A stretch of DNA of 64,000 nt from the NCBI GenBank assembly GCA_022113835.1, contig JAILWY010000028.1, positions 1,922,001 through 1,986,000 of the forward strand, given 5' to 3'. The DNA comes from Atopsyche davidsoni. Its lineage: Eukaryota > Arthropoda > Insecta > Trichoptera > Hydrobiosidae. Below, piece after piece: positions 1 through 12,103 of this stretch. Both the position numbers and the translations under genes were made by a program. The notes beneath the pieces are model-generated. The model searched no databases and was not told the origin of the DNA. It was given only the letters and a program-made list of their open reading frames with translations. Every line of letters begins with the position of its first letter. Positions within the stretch are counted from its first letter, which is position 1.

Positions 1-1191
1 ATATATTCATATTTGTGATACAAAATTGTACGCATTTACAAAAAGACGCAAAGCTGAATCATTTTTCTGCATTACAATGAATAAAAAAAAGATGCAATAC
101 AACAAAAAGATGTCGTACTATATCATTTAATAATTTTACAACAAAGTTGGATCCATTCATACTATTGACACTTTTTTTATTCATTAATTGTTCAGGAAGG
201 TATCGTACTTAAATTTTAATAAATATGGTGCCACATATATACAGAGTAATTCAAAATTGCAAATGAGATAACTAAAATAAACGTTAAATTAGAAAGTAAA
301 AATACATCACTCATACTAGACAATTAAACCAATTCATTCTTTTTCTATTTAATTAAGTATGCGTTTGAGAAAAATTCACCTAAAGACATATTATAATTAA
401 TCAAGTGTAATCTTTATACTGTAAATATGCAGCAATTTTACTAAGTCGGACTAAATCAAAAGCGAAGTTTGCTATAACTATGGCTTAATGATAAATCCTT
501 CGGTAAATACAATTAAAATGATATCTTCTTCATAAATACTTAACTACTAACGTTTTCAAAGTAAAACATTGTTTTTAACATTCACTTTATTACTAATCTG
601 GCTTTGAATCTCTAAATGTTTGCATTAAACAAATAACACGGCTTAAATACTCAAATTGCTTTTAACTATCGTACTTCCATATAATAAATCAATCATCAGA
701 TATAAATATATTAAAAGCAGACTTTGCATACATTTTAATATACTTAACTCAAAACTTTATTTTGTCATTCAAGTGTACACAATATTTTAACTGCTTTGAA
801 TATTATATATAGTATTGTTACCCAAACACGTGATGGTAAGCTTAAAAGTTTTTTAGGAGTGTTTAATGTTGAGGCATATCTTGTTTTTCTAATCGTGATA
901 AAAATACTCGTTGAAAAAAATCCTTATAAATATTATATTAATATTACCAAAATCTGACTGTTCAGTGGTTGATATACGTATCAAATAATTATAAATATAT
1001 CTTCACACGCTATCGCAAAGTAAAATATATAAAAATGTGGTAGACAATGTAGGTGTAATAGTATGGAGATGGTTAGGCAAATAAATTGATATGTGCATTC
1101 CAATATTGTGTATCGGGTTGCTAAGTAAGTTGATTGACCAATAGACGATGATGAAGTAGGCCAGTCGCTGTTAGTTGTCGATTGCTTGCAG
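1..1191. other. AT-rich sequence upstream of terminal exon A
   Basis: No coding exon, RNA gene or structured repeat is visible. It ends in a plausible splice acceptor at 1190-1191, so it is probably intron of the plus-strand gene whose 3' exons follow. Confidence 0.5.
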
Positions 1192-1364
1192 GCGGGGTCC
1201 TCCGCACCGACCTGCCCGACTCCGGAGACTCCGAGGCCCCCGTGACCGGAGACAAGGGGGACCGCGGCTGGGTCGGCGGCGCCGTCAACCACGACTACTC
1301 CGCCAACGAGAACTGGATCTCCTCGGAGGTCAACGTAGACAAGAAGCCCGACACCGCTGTCTAA
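1192..1364 (+). CDS. Alternative terminal exon A of an adhesion-receptor-like gene (3' partial)
   Basis: A GC-rich, protein-like open stretch stands out from AT-rich flanks. It begins after a splice acceptor (TTGCTTGCAG, intron phase 1) and reads about 57 residues to a TAA at 1362-1364. The tail is acidic and hydrophilic (PDSGDSEAPVTGDKGDRG, then NHDYSANENW) and ends KKPDTAV. The last four residues, DTAV, fit a class I PDZ-binding ligand, as at the C-termini of several neuronal adhesion receptors (for example the NSAV end of insect Fas2). There is no membrane segment, so it would be purely cytoplasmic. Upstream exons are outside the window. No AATAAA is evident close downstream. Identity is not recognised; an immunoglobulin-superfamily receptor is inferred from this exon together with the tyrosine-motif tail at 11141-11308. 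It could also belong to a different gene, since its entry phase differs from that of the other terminal exons. Confidence 0.55.
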
Positions 1365-2400
1365 GCACCATAGCGGGACAACCGAACCACACAATTTTAA
1401 AGAATGCTTATTGGAACTATTTTGATTTTTTTTTTGGAAAGTTAATTTTTCACTGACTGAGTTTGATTCACAGGCTACGAATTTTATAATATTATCTAAA
1501 ACACAATCGATGTTAGGTTAGAATACTACTCGATGTTATACTTATTCATATTGCGCTTCTAGAGTATTACACGTCAAAATCTATGTAGCCACGTTGGACA
1601 CGAATCTCGTTTGCATTCTCCGGGTCTACTCTGTAAAGGTTGAAGTTTTTTGGCGTGCGAATGCTTTGGACGGTGTGATATGCCATGAATCGGTGTTTAT
1701 CTGGTCACTATTGATGTTTAATATAAGACTACTGTTATATTGTACCACATGATTCCCAAAATCTAACATTAGAGTGTATCCGACGAAAAATTTGCTCGGT
1801 ATCCGTTATTTGTACACGATTCACGAAAAGAGCGATTATTTTTTTTATTTGCATTTCGATTTAGTTCCAAGGGAGTAAAAAGCATCGGACGCTGTTTTTG
1901 TCCGTTTTTTAGGATTTTTGTAATAGAAAAAGTATATTTACATAAAAAATTGATGAAATAACAATTTATTATATAGAGTTCACTATGAATCAATGTTACT
2001 GGGTATTTTTGGAAAATAATACCCGTTTTTATGTTCAACTACATTTGGCTTGCATAAAATACCTAATGATCTTTAAAAGCTTGAAATAATCGTCGACGGT
2101 CTTACAATTATTCAACCTTTATAATTATCTCCGTATCTTTTTTGATCACAATGTTTATGGATATTATTTGAATCTCATTTTTTTTATATTTAAGGAATAA
2201 GATCTGATTTTGTCGTTAAGCATTCATCTTCTTAAACACGTCATTAAATGTATTCTAAGTGTATGACTGACAATAAGGCTTCATTGCTAAATATATTCGC
2301 ATACTTACGATTATATTAGATAAATCTAACAATGAACTGACAACTTCTTCATATGGAGCCCTTCTCCGGTTGAGGTCCACCTCAGTTTAACTTCGTTCTA

Positions 2401-2513
2401 ACCAGAACCTTTCGAAGATATATATGATAGATCTTGACATTAAATATACCTCATCCAACCGGATCTTTTCGAAGATCTATGTGATGGATCTGAACATCTG
2501 TCGAATTAAATAT
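2401..2513. repeat. Imperfect tandem duplication, unit about 57 bp
   Basis: Two adjacent units start at 2401 and 2458. Both share TTTCGAAGAT, a GATAGATCT/GATGGATCT block and a TAAATAT end. Flanking DNA is unrelated. Confidence 0.6.
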
Positions 2514-2708
2514 GTTTTATTAAAATATTCATATCTGAATGAAGTTCTCTCCTGATTACGTAGATTTATCAATTCCAAATTATTTTATATATATCATTAT
2601 TATTCATTTTTACCCATTCAGGCTTATTGTGTTAACGATATGTTTATAAGTAAATGTTTCGCACATAAAACGGCGAATATTCAAGACCATGGCAATGAAA
2701 CAGACTAA

Positions 2709-2800
2709 AGCCTACACACGCTGCAAAACAACTGATAACCAAATAGCATCCTCTTTTGCATTAGTTAATGGCTGCAGGTCGCAACAGACTACGTCCTGAA
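2709..2800 (+). mobile_element. Partial copy of the CTACACACG-end MITE family
   Basis: Starts GCCTACACACGCTGCAAAAC and shares the internal AGCATCCTCTTTT block with the copy at 10400-10543. The right end is eroded. Non-autonomous inverted-repeat element; transposase family unknown. Confidence 0.5.
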
Positions 2801-4903
2801 AAAATATTTTCAGGCGGTATTGCTTGTCGTTTCACGTGTGACTCGTTTACTTAAAAACACATTGTAAAAATTATCACGTTTTTTGTGTATTTGTTTCTAT
2901 TATAATTGTAATGGGTTTATGTTTTAAAGCTCATGGCTTCACATATAAATGAGGAACTCGTATTTTTTTTTTAACCAATTTGTATAAAATGAACTTTTTT
3001 TTAGTTGTATGTGATAGCTGGTATCATCTATACGGGTGGCACTTGAGTTAAAACATTTTGTATATAAAATATTATTAATACTTGGGTTACAAAGTGTAGA
3101 TAACAAAGTGTAGAAATTGGGTTCACGTTTGACAATAATGGCAATGAATACTTCTCTTATTCATCAAGAAATATGATAATTAATCGCTAAGTTGCTTAGT
3201 TGTTGCAAAATATTTAGAGAAATCATTGCCACACGCAAATCTCATCTTGAAAGGCGTTTTTTTTTTTACAGCATTTCATAATTATTTTTTTTTTATATAT
3301 AATAAACAACTGAAGATAAATTTTAGTAATCAGTACTAAAATGTATAAAGAATCATGCATCGTGTAGTTTTCCATGATTCTGGTGATACCGTGAGTTCTA
3401 AATGCGTGTGTGGTTCTTTGGGGTTAAAGTAAGATGTTTGGGTATTCACGTTAGCGTTTATATAACCTAGAATTCGAATAATATAATATATTATTTAACT
3501 TTAAGTACTTTTTTTTAAATAGTAAGGGAGGTAACTTTATGACGAGATTTCTAAATTATTTCTATTTAGTTAACTTCACTTAGTTATTACTAATTTACAT
3601 TATCTACGTGTTTATCATAGTACCAAGCCATTATAACAAGAATATCATTTCTCTGCAAATATCGTGCATGTAGATAATTTAATTTATTAATAGTTAATGT
3701 CTACTTATATTTCATTTAAATAACGGATTCATACAAAATGGTAGTTTATCTATATTATATTGAAGAGGAAAAAAATCGATTGTTGCGTAATTTTAAATAT
3801 TTTTAATGATCATAGTCATTACTAAGGATATAAATTTAAAGACTTTCTGACTCATAATTACGAGTTGTATATTTTTTTATTAGATCTTTTGAAATAGAAA
3901 TGATGCCAAACGTCTCCAGACTAAAACAACGTTGCGTACAATTTTTGGATTATTTGTTTCGACAGCTGCCAATCTAAAACGAAATGCCAAAACTAAAGAC
4001 ACAACATTTTTGATAGAGCATTATTTTAAACAAATATACACAATATTATCAAACATTACGGATAATCTACTCAATAACTTTATATGTAGTGATCTTTGCG
4101 AGGTGATTTCTGATAATATATATAAATAATCTAGCAAATTTAAAATTGTAATTTGAAAATGTGTCTAAAGCATCATTCGTGTATAACAGAAACACTTTGT
4201 TAAACAATGTCTACTTTTCAACTTTTCTCTCGTAATGTTATTTGTGGAGCATGTTGTAATCAAAACCAATGTAGCATACCTTACTATCCATTCAAAAGTC
4301 AATTAAATCTGTTCAAATCCAAATTATAATCATTGATAAATTAAAAGGCTCCATCTCAAGCGCGAAAAGTAGCAAACGTTACATACTTTTGATCAACAAT
4401 TCCCTATTGTACAATCGAATCAACGATGCCTACTTATTCCAAGTCTCCGCTAAATATCGGCTTTACAGCCAAGTTTTTTAAAACACAAACATTCAATTGA
4501 ATAGACGTAACTTAATCTCAATTACTTAAATGAACTTTAACATTTTAAAAGAATAGTTATAATTACTAAAAAAAATTTACATGTTGAAAATGCTTTTGCA
4601 TAAAAAAGGACCGACGAAATAATTATCTGGTAGTTTTCGTTGTACATTTTTTAGTTCTTGTATTATTTCAATTCCACCGTGTTTCGTAATTGAAAGCAAA
4701 ATAATTCAGTTGCAAATCTCTTTCGTTGAAAAAAATAACATCATACAATTAACGATCAACCACAAAGTGAATTACGTAATTTAATAAATATATTATCTTA
4801 TTATATGTCTATATATAAATATATACAATATATCAATTACTATGGATGTTTGTACTGATAGAATAATTCGATTCTACTCTCAAAGGCACTTCACAGTAAC
4901 ACA

Positions 4904-4919
4904 CCTAACCTAACCTAAC
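4904..4919 (-). repeat. Short interstitial telomere-like tract
   Basis: Three CCTAA repeats (TTAGG on the minus strand), the usual insect telomere unit. A related GGTTA tract lies at 53513-53530. Confidence 0.5.
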
Positions 4920-5945
4920 AACAACTAAACAAGCTATTTCAAAGCATTTACGGGTTAGGTTGGGTTAAAAATTCTCACTAATCATTTTCTGGTAGCAATT
5001 AGTATCTGGATCAACCCGTCTGAAATTTATCTCTAAAATTTACCAAAAATGAAATTTAACATCAAGGCCCAGGGTTTTTTAAATTGAATATTAAGATTTT
5101 AAGAAAAGCGATAATGCGAGGTTCATCAGATATCGTTAAACACCCTCAGGTGTGCGGAAGCACCATACAACGCCTGAGGTGTTCCTGGTCGAATCTCAGA
5201 CGATGTTGATCCTCCAAATTTATACAATGTAAATATTTCCAGTTGCTGTGAATTTGCTTACGAAGAAGAATGTATTAATTATTACTTACATATATGTACT
5301 ACAGTATAGTTATTACAGTGTTTTAGAGTGGATTTTTTTTTTTTTTTATTAAACCAAATTGATCTCTTTCTGCGTTGATATTATTGTTTTGTCATTTCAT
5401 CATTCACTTCCGATTCCTGTACGGAATCAAGAAACCGCAATGAAATTATTTTCACAGAAAATTGTATACTGTATTATGTACATTCTTTGCGATGGAGGTC
5501 GAATATGGCTTCGGGGTTCGTTTGATGCAGAAGTGTCACTAAATTATGATACAGTCTTCACTTTTAAACTAACAACAAATGTTTTGAGACAATCTACTTA
5601 AAAAAACCGCATTCATAAATGAATTATTCGAATTGTATAAATTAATTTTTTTTTATTTTCAATTCCAAATATATTGATAATCTGTTTTATTTATTCTGGA
5701 AATCAAAATGTTATCAATGCCATTATTAATTATTTTTAGTTAAGATTGTACCTAAGGCTAGACGATAAGAATTGGTTGTTTTATATTTAAATGTGATGCT
5801 ACAATTTATAGCAGGTATTCTGCGAGGGGCGGGTGACGGTACGCTCATGTATAAGCATACGTCATTCCAAACATGTATCCATGAAATAAACTGTGTCTAT
5901 AAAATAATTTCACCGCTTTTACTTTGGCGTGTATCTAAGCCGGGA

Positions 5946-6054
5946 GTAGAGTGGGGCGTCGCATCCCCAAACACAAAGCGCTCATTATATCTGAATTTAT
6001 TGAATAATCACCCTACCCAATCTAGCTAGCGTGTACGCTCACGCCCCGCTCTAC
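5946..6054. mobile_element. Possible short inverted-repeat element
   Basis: GTAGAGTGGGGCGT at the left and ACGCCCCGCTCTAC at the right are inverted repeats with one mismatch, 109 bp apart. No target duplication was found, so this is tentative. Confidence 0.25.
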
Positions 6055-6152
6055 ATTTTTTACCCTTACACAACGAAACCGAACAACTGGCTATTAGAAA
6101 GTTAGAACCATTCATCAATATATCAATTTACCTCCATTTGATTTCTTAATAG

Positions 6153-6332
6153 CAGTGGCATGCGGTCCATATAAGAAATAAACCAATATATTAAAAGCAA
6201 CTTAAATCATACATATATTAGTGTTTTTAAATATTTTTTCATTGAAATTACGCCAAAATAATTAATATAAGTTTGATTTATTTAATTAAATAAATTTGCC
6301 TGCTCAAATTTGAAACTCGCTACATGCCACTG
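6153..6332. mobile_element. hAT-type MITE, CAGTGGCATG ends
   Basis: A 180-bp AT-rich segment bounded by CAGTGGCATG and its inverse CATGCCACTG, the same ends as the element at 13934-14104. The flanking octamers (CTTAATAG and CTAATAAA) are only partly alike, so the target duplication has decayed. No coding capacity. Confidence 0.6.
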
Positions 6333-7111
6333 CTAATAAATACTATGAAGAGTCATTCATTAAAGCTAATTATAAAATTCCGATAAAATACTGGAAACAC
6401 AATCTGAAGCGATGCTCTGGCGATGAGTTGCGCAGAATGGCGACCGGTAGAGGCAGGTGGATCCGTGAGACATTCTACCGTGAAGCTTTTGCTGCTGCAC
6501 CAGGGCATACAATGTACCTATTATCCAAATTCTTTATGAACACATTTACACTAATGTCTCTTAACCGATTTTTCCCTGGACTAGAAAATAGTGAGTTTAA
6601 ATTGTTGTTAGACATCACACGTAGCTATTTTAATCTCTTAGGAACATTATATCCCACAAGAAAAGAAGGTAAAAAGGGTTAAAAATTAACATGTAATGGC
6701 TTTTTCAAACCCTTTCAGTGGCTACTTATAAATACTAAATAAAAATAAACCAAACTAAACATTTTGAGTATTTGTATAATCATATATATATTACTATCAG
6801 AATACTTCGTATTAGAAATTACGTCCGTGAGTCTATACTAAATAATAATAAAAATATTTTGATTTTCAAATTTTCAGACGGAGCAAGCAGACAGCCAAAA
6901 ACCAGGAATGCTGGAGAATCGTATGTATTTCTATATTCTTTCTATAAATATATAAATAAACCTGCATATTATTTCAATCTTGACTATTCATCACATCTTA
7001 TTTTAAAGTCAGTATTTCGTAGCATGCCGCATTAATACAATAAACATTTTTTCAAAGTATTAGGTAATTATAAATATAAATTAAACTTTTAATAAATATG
7101 ACTTTTAAATC

Positions 7112-7160
7112 CCTGAAGATGGTTTCAGTACCGAGAGCAAAACATCGAAAGATGCAAAGT
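7112..7160 (+). mobile_element. Fragment of the CGAAACGTC foldback family
   Basis: Contains CTGAAGATGG, an imperfect stem-loop and a degenerate GCAAAACATCGAAAG, the same order as in the foldback copies at 12104-12250 and 42972-43147. Confidence 0.35.
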
Positions 7161-7904
7161 ATAAAATAACACAAAACCCTAGAATGGATTAAAAAATTAA
7201 ATAAATATTATTGTCGCTTTTCACGTTGGTGAGCATTGTAGTTCGAAACATTCTCTGAGACTGCCTTTCTCCACCCACACCAGTCTCGTAACGTGCGAAG
7301 AACTGTGTCAAAGAAATGCCAAAGAAAAGGAAAAACCCTCTCCGATGCTGACTTTCTGGTGTCTCATCATAAACATGAGAAGTGTCGGAGACACATCAGG
7401 CCTGTTTGCGTACTTCTTTCTGCGAGTAATTGATTTAACATTCAGATCGGATATGATGATTTTTGATATGGCAAAGTCAAAATATGAAACCTTATTCTAT
7501 CAATGTGGCATATTATCACAATTATAATATTGATTTATAAAAACAATTTTTTAAATTATATATTTCTAAGTATAACGGACAACACCCTCACAAAATTATT
7601 TATATCTATCATGTCAAAATATTTTTAAATGTTGATTAATTTTGGATGTATATGCGTTTCGCTATTTCAATATGGTTTTTGACATTAAAGATAAACAATA
7701 ATTAATACACGCTAAGTTTTGTTTTAGAAAAAATACAAATATATTGTAACTTATATATAAAATTATAAACAAAATAACTGCTTGGAATAAATGATAACTC
7801 GCTTTTTATAATAACTATATTTAAGTGTAAATTTTTAATTAACAGTAGTCTTAGTTGCATGCTGCATGTTAAAAAGGGGGGGAATTTCATCATTTCATTT
7901 TCAG

Positions 7905-8085
7905 AGCTGGCAACACCAAAGACCCGCTGGTCTCTCCGGCGTCTCCGCACAGCAACACCGCTTCTCCCTCCCTACAGCTATACGTCGACAGCGACGACAG
8001 TATGAGCCCCCGAGAACGACCCATTAACCCTGCGAACCTAAGGCCGGGCACTCGCTTACCGAGCTACAGCACCGACATATATTAA
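7905..8085 (+). CDS. Alternative terminal exon B of an adhesion-receptor-like gene
   Basis: Follows a good acceptor (TTTCATTTTCAG, AG at 7903-7904) and enters in phase 2, reading 59 residues from 7906 to TAA at 8083-8085. The product is Ser/Pro-rich and charged: an SPASPHSNTASPS segment, an acidic YVDSDDSMSPRE segment with Ser-Pro pairs that could be phosphorylated, and a C-terminal YSTDIY. It has no membrane segment and no known domain. A second frame is also open for about 33 codons but gives an Arg/Thr-rich peptide and stops earlier; the chosen frame has the more ordinary composition. Entry phase 2 is the same as in exon C (10649), so B and C could be mutually exclusive ends of one transcript unit. 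Unrecognised; a cytoplasmic tail of the gene that also supplies 10649-11308 is the simplest reading. Confidence 0.5.
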
Positions 8086-8822
8086 CTACGATCAATCCAT
8101 CATCATCACAATCACACCTGCGATGAGCATTTCAATTACACACGAATTAAAAACATAAAAGTATTTTATATTGTTTCTTAAAATATTTGATATATATAAA
8201 AAAAATTAACACTATGAATTCACGCCCCATTCATTCTAAAAAATCATGTTTAAATCGTTTTGCTTTACTATACCTTTTTATTTACATATACAAATATACT
8301 AATATTTAATATTAAGTGTAAATATATTTAGTGTATGCCGACATTACTAAGACCAAAAATAAGATTATATTTATTGTATTATAGGTTCTAGCCTTTTTTT
8401 CCGAAATGATCAATAATTGATGAGAGTTGGCGATCATGTATATATTTTGTCATTTCTTCGATACTAATCATGGCCCAGGTGTGTAATTAATAATGTATTT
8501 AAATAAATAAATGTAAAGGTTGCTGACGTGGCACCACGATGAACTCCAAAATAGACAGTCAGCAACCTTCATCTCCGACTTGGAGAGAGCCCTTAGAAGC
8601 AGACAGATAGCGATGGGTGAGCTGTTAGTAAATGTTGCCATTTGAAAAAATATTAATGGCTTTTAATAACAATTTTTTTTAATCTCGCAGGACGGTGGAA
8701 GCCAATGCTTGCCAAAAGATCAAAAAACTTAGGCGGTTACGCACTCTCATGGCTTACGAATTCGTGTTGAAGTTGGGTTTGAATATTTGGTCTATGTGTC
8801 ATGGTGTAGATTTAAAAAATAT

Positions 8823-9010
8823 CTGACTAGAGTCAGGCTCGGTATATGATTTAGAGACCGGTGCTTTGAGACGAGTAGAGTCCAGAACCTTGAAACCTTC
8901 GGGACGCACTCGAAAAGTCATCACCGTGACAAATAGACTTAATCGGTTTACCGAAAACATTAAAGACAATGCAAATACTGCAGTCACGCTTTTGGTAGAT
9001 CAGAATTTTT
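8823..9010 (+). repeat. Dispersed repeat family R, longest copy
   Basis: Carries CTGACTAGAGTCAGG and GGTGCTTTGAGACGAGTAGA, matched by diverged copies at 26988-27068 and 32678-32744. Its 3' part (ACTGCAGTCACGCTTTTGGT) recurs at about 9998-10025. No inverted ends or coding capacity seen. Confidence 0.5.
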
Positions 9011-10399
9011 TGCATGCAATAATTTGTCCTATCAGATCAGAGACACTTGAGATTATCTTTTCGTTATGTTTGCATCGTATTGACAATTTGTTTTTAGTGG
9101 CAGTGAATATACAAACCCACAACATAAGCCAACCTATAAATGCCAATATTTTTGATATAAAATTATTTTATTTTAATATGACTTAAATTATATTTATATT
9201 TAAATATAAGCAAATAAACTTTTTGAATTATTATTATTATTGACTAGTCAATTGATTGGTTTGATGACGTTTCATTTTTTAATTAAATAATTTATTTTTA
9301 AAGATATTTCATATATTGATAATCAATCAAGATTTTAAAGAAAACATGTTCAGATGCAATTGTGTCGAACCGATCGAAGATTTTCAGTTTATTTTATTTT
9401 ATAATGCATGATTGATAAATGGACGGGAGCTCGGTCTTTATTTTATTTTGCTTGTAATATTGATAAAAAAAAATATTTATAACTATGTATTTTTTATATA
9501 AAATGTATAATGTTGTATATTTTTTTGTAAATAAATTTACTTATACACTAATAACCAACTTTCTTGAATAACTTGTACATATTGTTATTTCATGTTCATA
9601 ACGTCAGGTATAAATAATTTAACACAAACTAAAAAAAATCTTTTTCCCTATATTATCTTAAAACTTCTTTATATTACAAATATCAATACTTCTTCTCAAT
9701 AATCTTATTTAATTTGCTTTTATATTTACCAATATGGTCAATTTATTTTATTAAATATGCTTTGTAACCAAACTGATAAGTAAATAAATTAATTAAGAAA
9801 TTCAATGGTGCTAAAATATTAAATATTAAAGGTGGATTGAGAATATTCTGTTAAAAAACATTTACGATTATGCAATCACTAAAATGGCTCCAAAAATGCT
9901 GTTGCCTGATCAATCTGAAAAAATATAATAAATTCAGATTATATCTATATTAAAAGGCATGTCCTCTAAAAATGTGTTAATAATTTAATCAGAGCGTAAA
10001 ATACTGCGGTCACGCTTCTGATAGATTAGAATTAGAAAAAAATCAATTACTTTAAAACCAGACTACTTTCGAAAATTGCCTAGCCAAGAGAGATACCTTT
10101 TTGTAATCTCGCATCTCTTTTTCTGCCTAATTTATTGCTTTAACGTTAAAAGAGTAACCTTTTCGTATCACAATCAACAATTTTTCATTGAAATCCAATG
10201 AAAGGGGAAAATGAAAATAAAAATTATGTAAGCAAGTACTCGTTGGAAATATAAAGACGTTCATATGTGAATTGTTCACATAAGCCTGTATAGGTAAAAA
10301 TTATTTTTTTTTAAATATTAAATAAGTCGTCAACAACAAATATTAACAGATTCGTTTGCATTTAAATACAATAAAATAATAAGCTCTGCTAGCCTTCGA

Positions 10400-10543
10400 G
10401 CTGCCTACAATCGTCGTTACGCAACCGACATCTGAACTGTAACTGGCCAATAGTATCCTCTTTTTTGTTGTTTACAATAATAAAGACACTAATGGCTAAT
10501 TACAAATCGGTTATCAGTTGCGTTGCAACGTGTGTAGGCTGCT
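10400..10543. mobile_element. CTACACACG-end MITE, nearly complete
   Basis: Left end GCTGCCTACAATCGTCG and right end CAACGTGTGTAGGCTGC are inverted repeats, with CAACCGA and TCGGTT continuing inward. About 144 bp, no coding capacity. Other copies: 2709, 32172, 40884, 41099 and 43985. Confidence 0.65.
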
Positions 10544-10648
10544 TAGCAAAAGTTTTGTCGCATATAGTAAAATAAGCATTTTGAGTTATATAAATTATTT
10601 TGTACTGCAATGTTACCCTCTCAAATGATGCTGTTTCCATATTGGCAG

Positions 10649-10880
10649 CAGTGATACTGAGAGTGCTGACGCTGGACACCTAAGCCGCGCCCGAGTGGAC
10701 GCGCGGCCCGTCGAGGCGAGCCCCAAGCCCAAGGAGAGTCCGCTGGCCCGGGCCATGGCCTACCCGCGCTCCATCAACTTCAAATCTCTGCTGCCAGGCG
10801 GTGCCAAAAACAAGGACAAGGTCGCCGTAGCTGAACCGCCCACCGAGGTCGTAGAAGTGCCCATCACCGAGGAGGAAAAG
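10649..10880 (+). CDS. Penultimate exon C of an adhesion-receptor-like gene
   Basis: Enters in phase 2 after CATATTGGCAG (AG at 10647-10648; an alternative AG lies at 10650-10651) and is much more GC-rich than its surroundings. It encodes about 77 residues: SDTESADAG, a basic Pro/Ser stretch (ARPVEASPKPKESP), a possible linker (YPRSINFKSLLPGG) and an acidic end (VVEVPITEEEK). At 10881 a GTACTG donor allows phase-0 splicing to 11141. Unspliced, it would add LLAKLSFSE-like residues and stop at 10911-10913. The spliced frame joins directly to exon D, which supports the model. There is no transmembrane segment, so it should lie in the cytoplasm after an upstream membrane span. Family not firmly recognised; a fasciclin-3-like immunoglobulin-superfamily protein is a guess from memory of tail style only. 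Confidence 0.65.
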
Positions 10881-11140
10881 GTACTGCTGGCAAAACTATC
10901 GTTTTCAGAATGAACTCCAATAGTCCTTGTCTACCTTGTCATGCATAGTCAACACCAAACGATTTTATCTATGCAGATGAAGATATTTTCTTAGACGTTC
11001 AGGAAAGTCAACAAACCATTTTTCAAAGGATTTGGGTTTATCGAGGAAGTTGGTAGCCTGATTCAGGTAGAGCAGACGAGTGGAAGTAGTATGTGCATTA
11101 CAATCCGAAGGGCTGCAATGATATTTTTAAATACTTTCAG

Positions 11141-11308
11141 CCGTTGCAAGCTAAGGGAGAACCTGAGGACGAGTCTAAGCTGGTCTATGCCGAGCTGACG
11201 CTGAAGCCGGCGGAAGAGAACCCAGCAGCACCCCAACCGGAGAGAACCGAGTATGCAGAGATCGTCTACAATAAAAATCCCATCGAAAACAAGCAGCCTG
11301 CCAAGTAG
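11141..11308 (+). CDS. Last exon D with tyrosine motifs
   Basis: Follows the acceptor ATACTTTCAG and reads in phase 0 for 55 residues to TAG at 11306-11308. Joined to exon C it continues the frame as EEEK then PLQAKGEPEDESK. Two related tyrosine motifs are visible: SKLVYAELTLKP (LxYxxL, ITIM-like) and TEYAEIVYNKNP. Such motifs are phosphorylation-dependent docking sites for SH2 proteins or phosphatases in many immunoglobulin-superfamily receptors. The end, ENKQPAK, is not a PDZ ligand, unlike exon A, so alternative splicing would switch docking partners. A canonical AATAAA lies 80 nt after the stop. The exon reads cleanly; the receptor assignment is inferred. Confidence 0.65.
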   Translation, partial: PLQAKGEPEDESKLVYAELTLKPAEENPAAPQPERTEYAEIVYNKNPIENKQPAK

Positions 11309-11388
11309 ATTGACTGCGGCTCACAGAAAACACAAATGATTAGATATTAAATTTCATTTTGAATCGGGCAGTACATCGAAACTTGGGA

Positions 11389-11394
11389 AATAAA
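11389..11394 (+). terminator. Poly(A) signal of the adhesion-receptor-like gene
   Basis: AATAAA 80 nt after the exon D stop, followed about 35 nt later by a T-rich stretch, the usual layout of an insect cleavage and polyadenylation site. Confidence 0.6.
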
Positions 11395-12103
11395 GATTAA
11401 TTGATTGCCTTTTATGTTGGATGTATTTTTTTTTTCGTTTTGACAATTTTTTTACTTTTAAAATGTGCAAAAAGCGGCGTATTCAGGAATCAAATAATCA
11501 CAATATAATTTATAGCTGCTAAATTCGTTCACGACATTTTTAATCTGGACACATTTCATCTTCTTGAAAGCGTGTACTTTTTGGCAATTATGAAGTACAA
11601 AAAAGGACTGTTTAATATTTTATAATGTCATAACATATTTTTTATGCTTAAATAGGACATATTTCGTTGTGATAGATTTTACTTAATCTGTGCTTAAGTA
11701 TTGGAAATGATATTAAAGAAAACATAAAATATTATTTACGCTAAACTAATTTTTAGTGACTTGAATGATTATTTACATGCCATGTTCATTTTTAAAATAA
11801 GGGGAAAAAAACAGTTGACGTACCTACGAAACATTTCAACAATACTTTTAAAAGAAACAAGGCTTGCTTTTTACAATTTTATAAACTCCAAACATATTTT
11901 AGGTAGCTATTTAATATATAAGCTATCTAATATTTTAAATCGTCTACTATTAGATTTTTATGTTATTTAAATAACTCATTGCTTTTATAAAAGAAAAAAA
12001 CAACGGTTTATTGTTTAAAACAAATTTTATATTAATTAATATTTTTGTAATACTTTGGAGCTTTTTGATTTTTATGTTCATAGGTTTTGGCAGCCGTTAT
12101 TAT

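Larger units (their letters stand above)
1365..7904. other. AT-rich intron/intergenic DNA between terminal exons A and B
   Basis: No coding exon is supported. It holds the repeat copies listed separately (2401-2513, 2709-2800, 4904-4919, 5946-6054, 6153-6332, 7112-7160). The rest is low-complexity A/T-rich sequence with homopolymer runs. Confidence 0.5.
8086..10648. other. Sequence between terminal exons B and C
   Basis: AT-rich with AATAAA-like sites after exon B (around 8502). A weak exon-like pair at 8505-8781 is discussed in the findings. Contains a dispersed repeat (8823-9010) and a MITE (10400-10543). Nothing else is supported. Confidence 0.45.

Noticed and set aside
6428..6682. 84-codon open frame (MRRMATGRGRWIRETF...)
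   Set aside because: No recognisable domain, no splice or promoter support; chance frame in AT-rich DNA next to a MITE.
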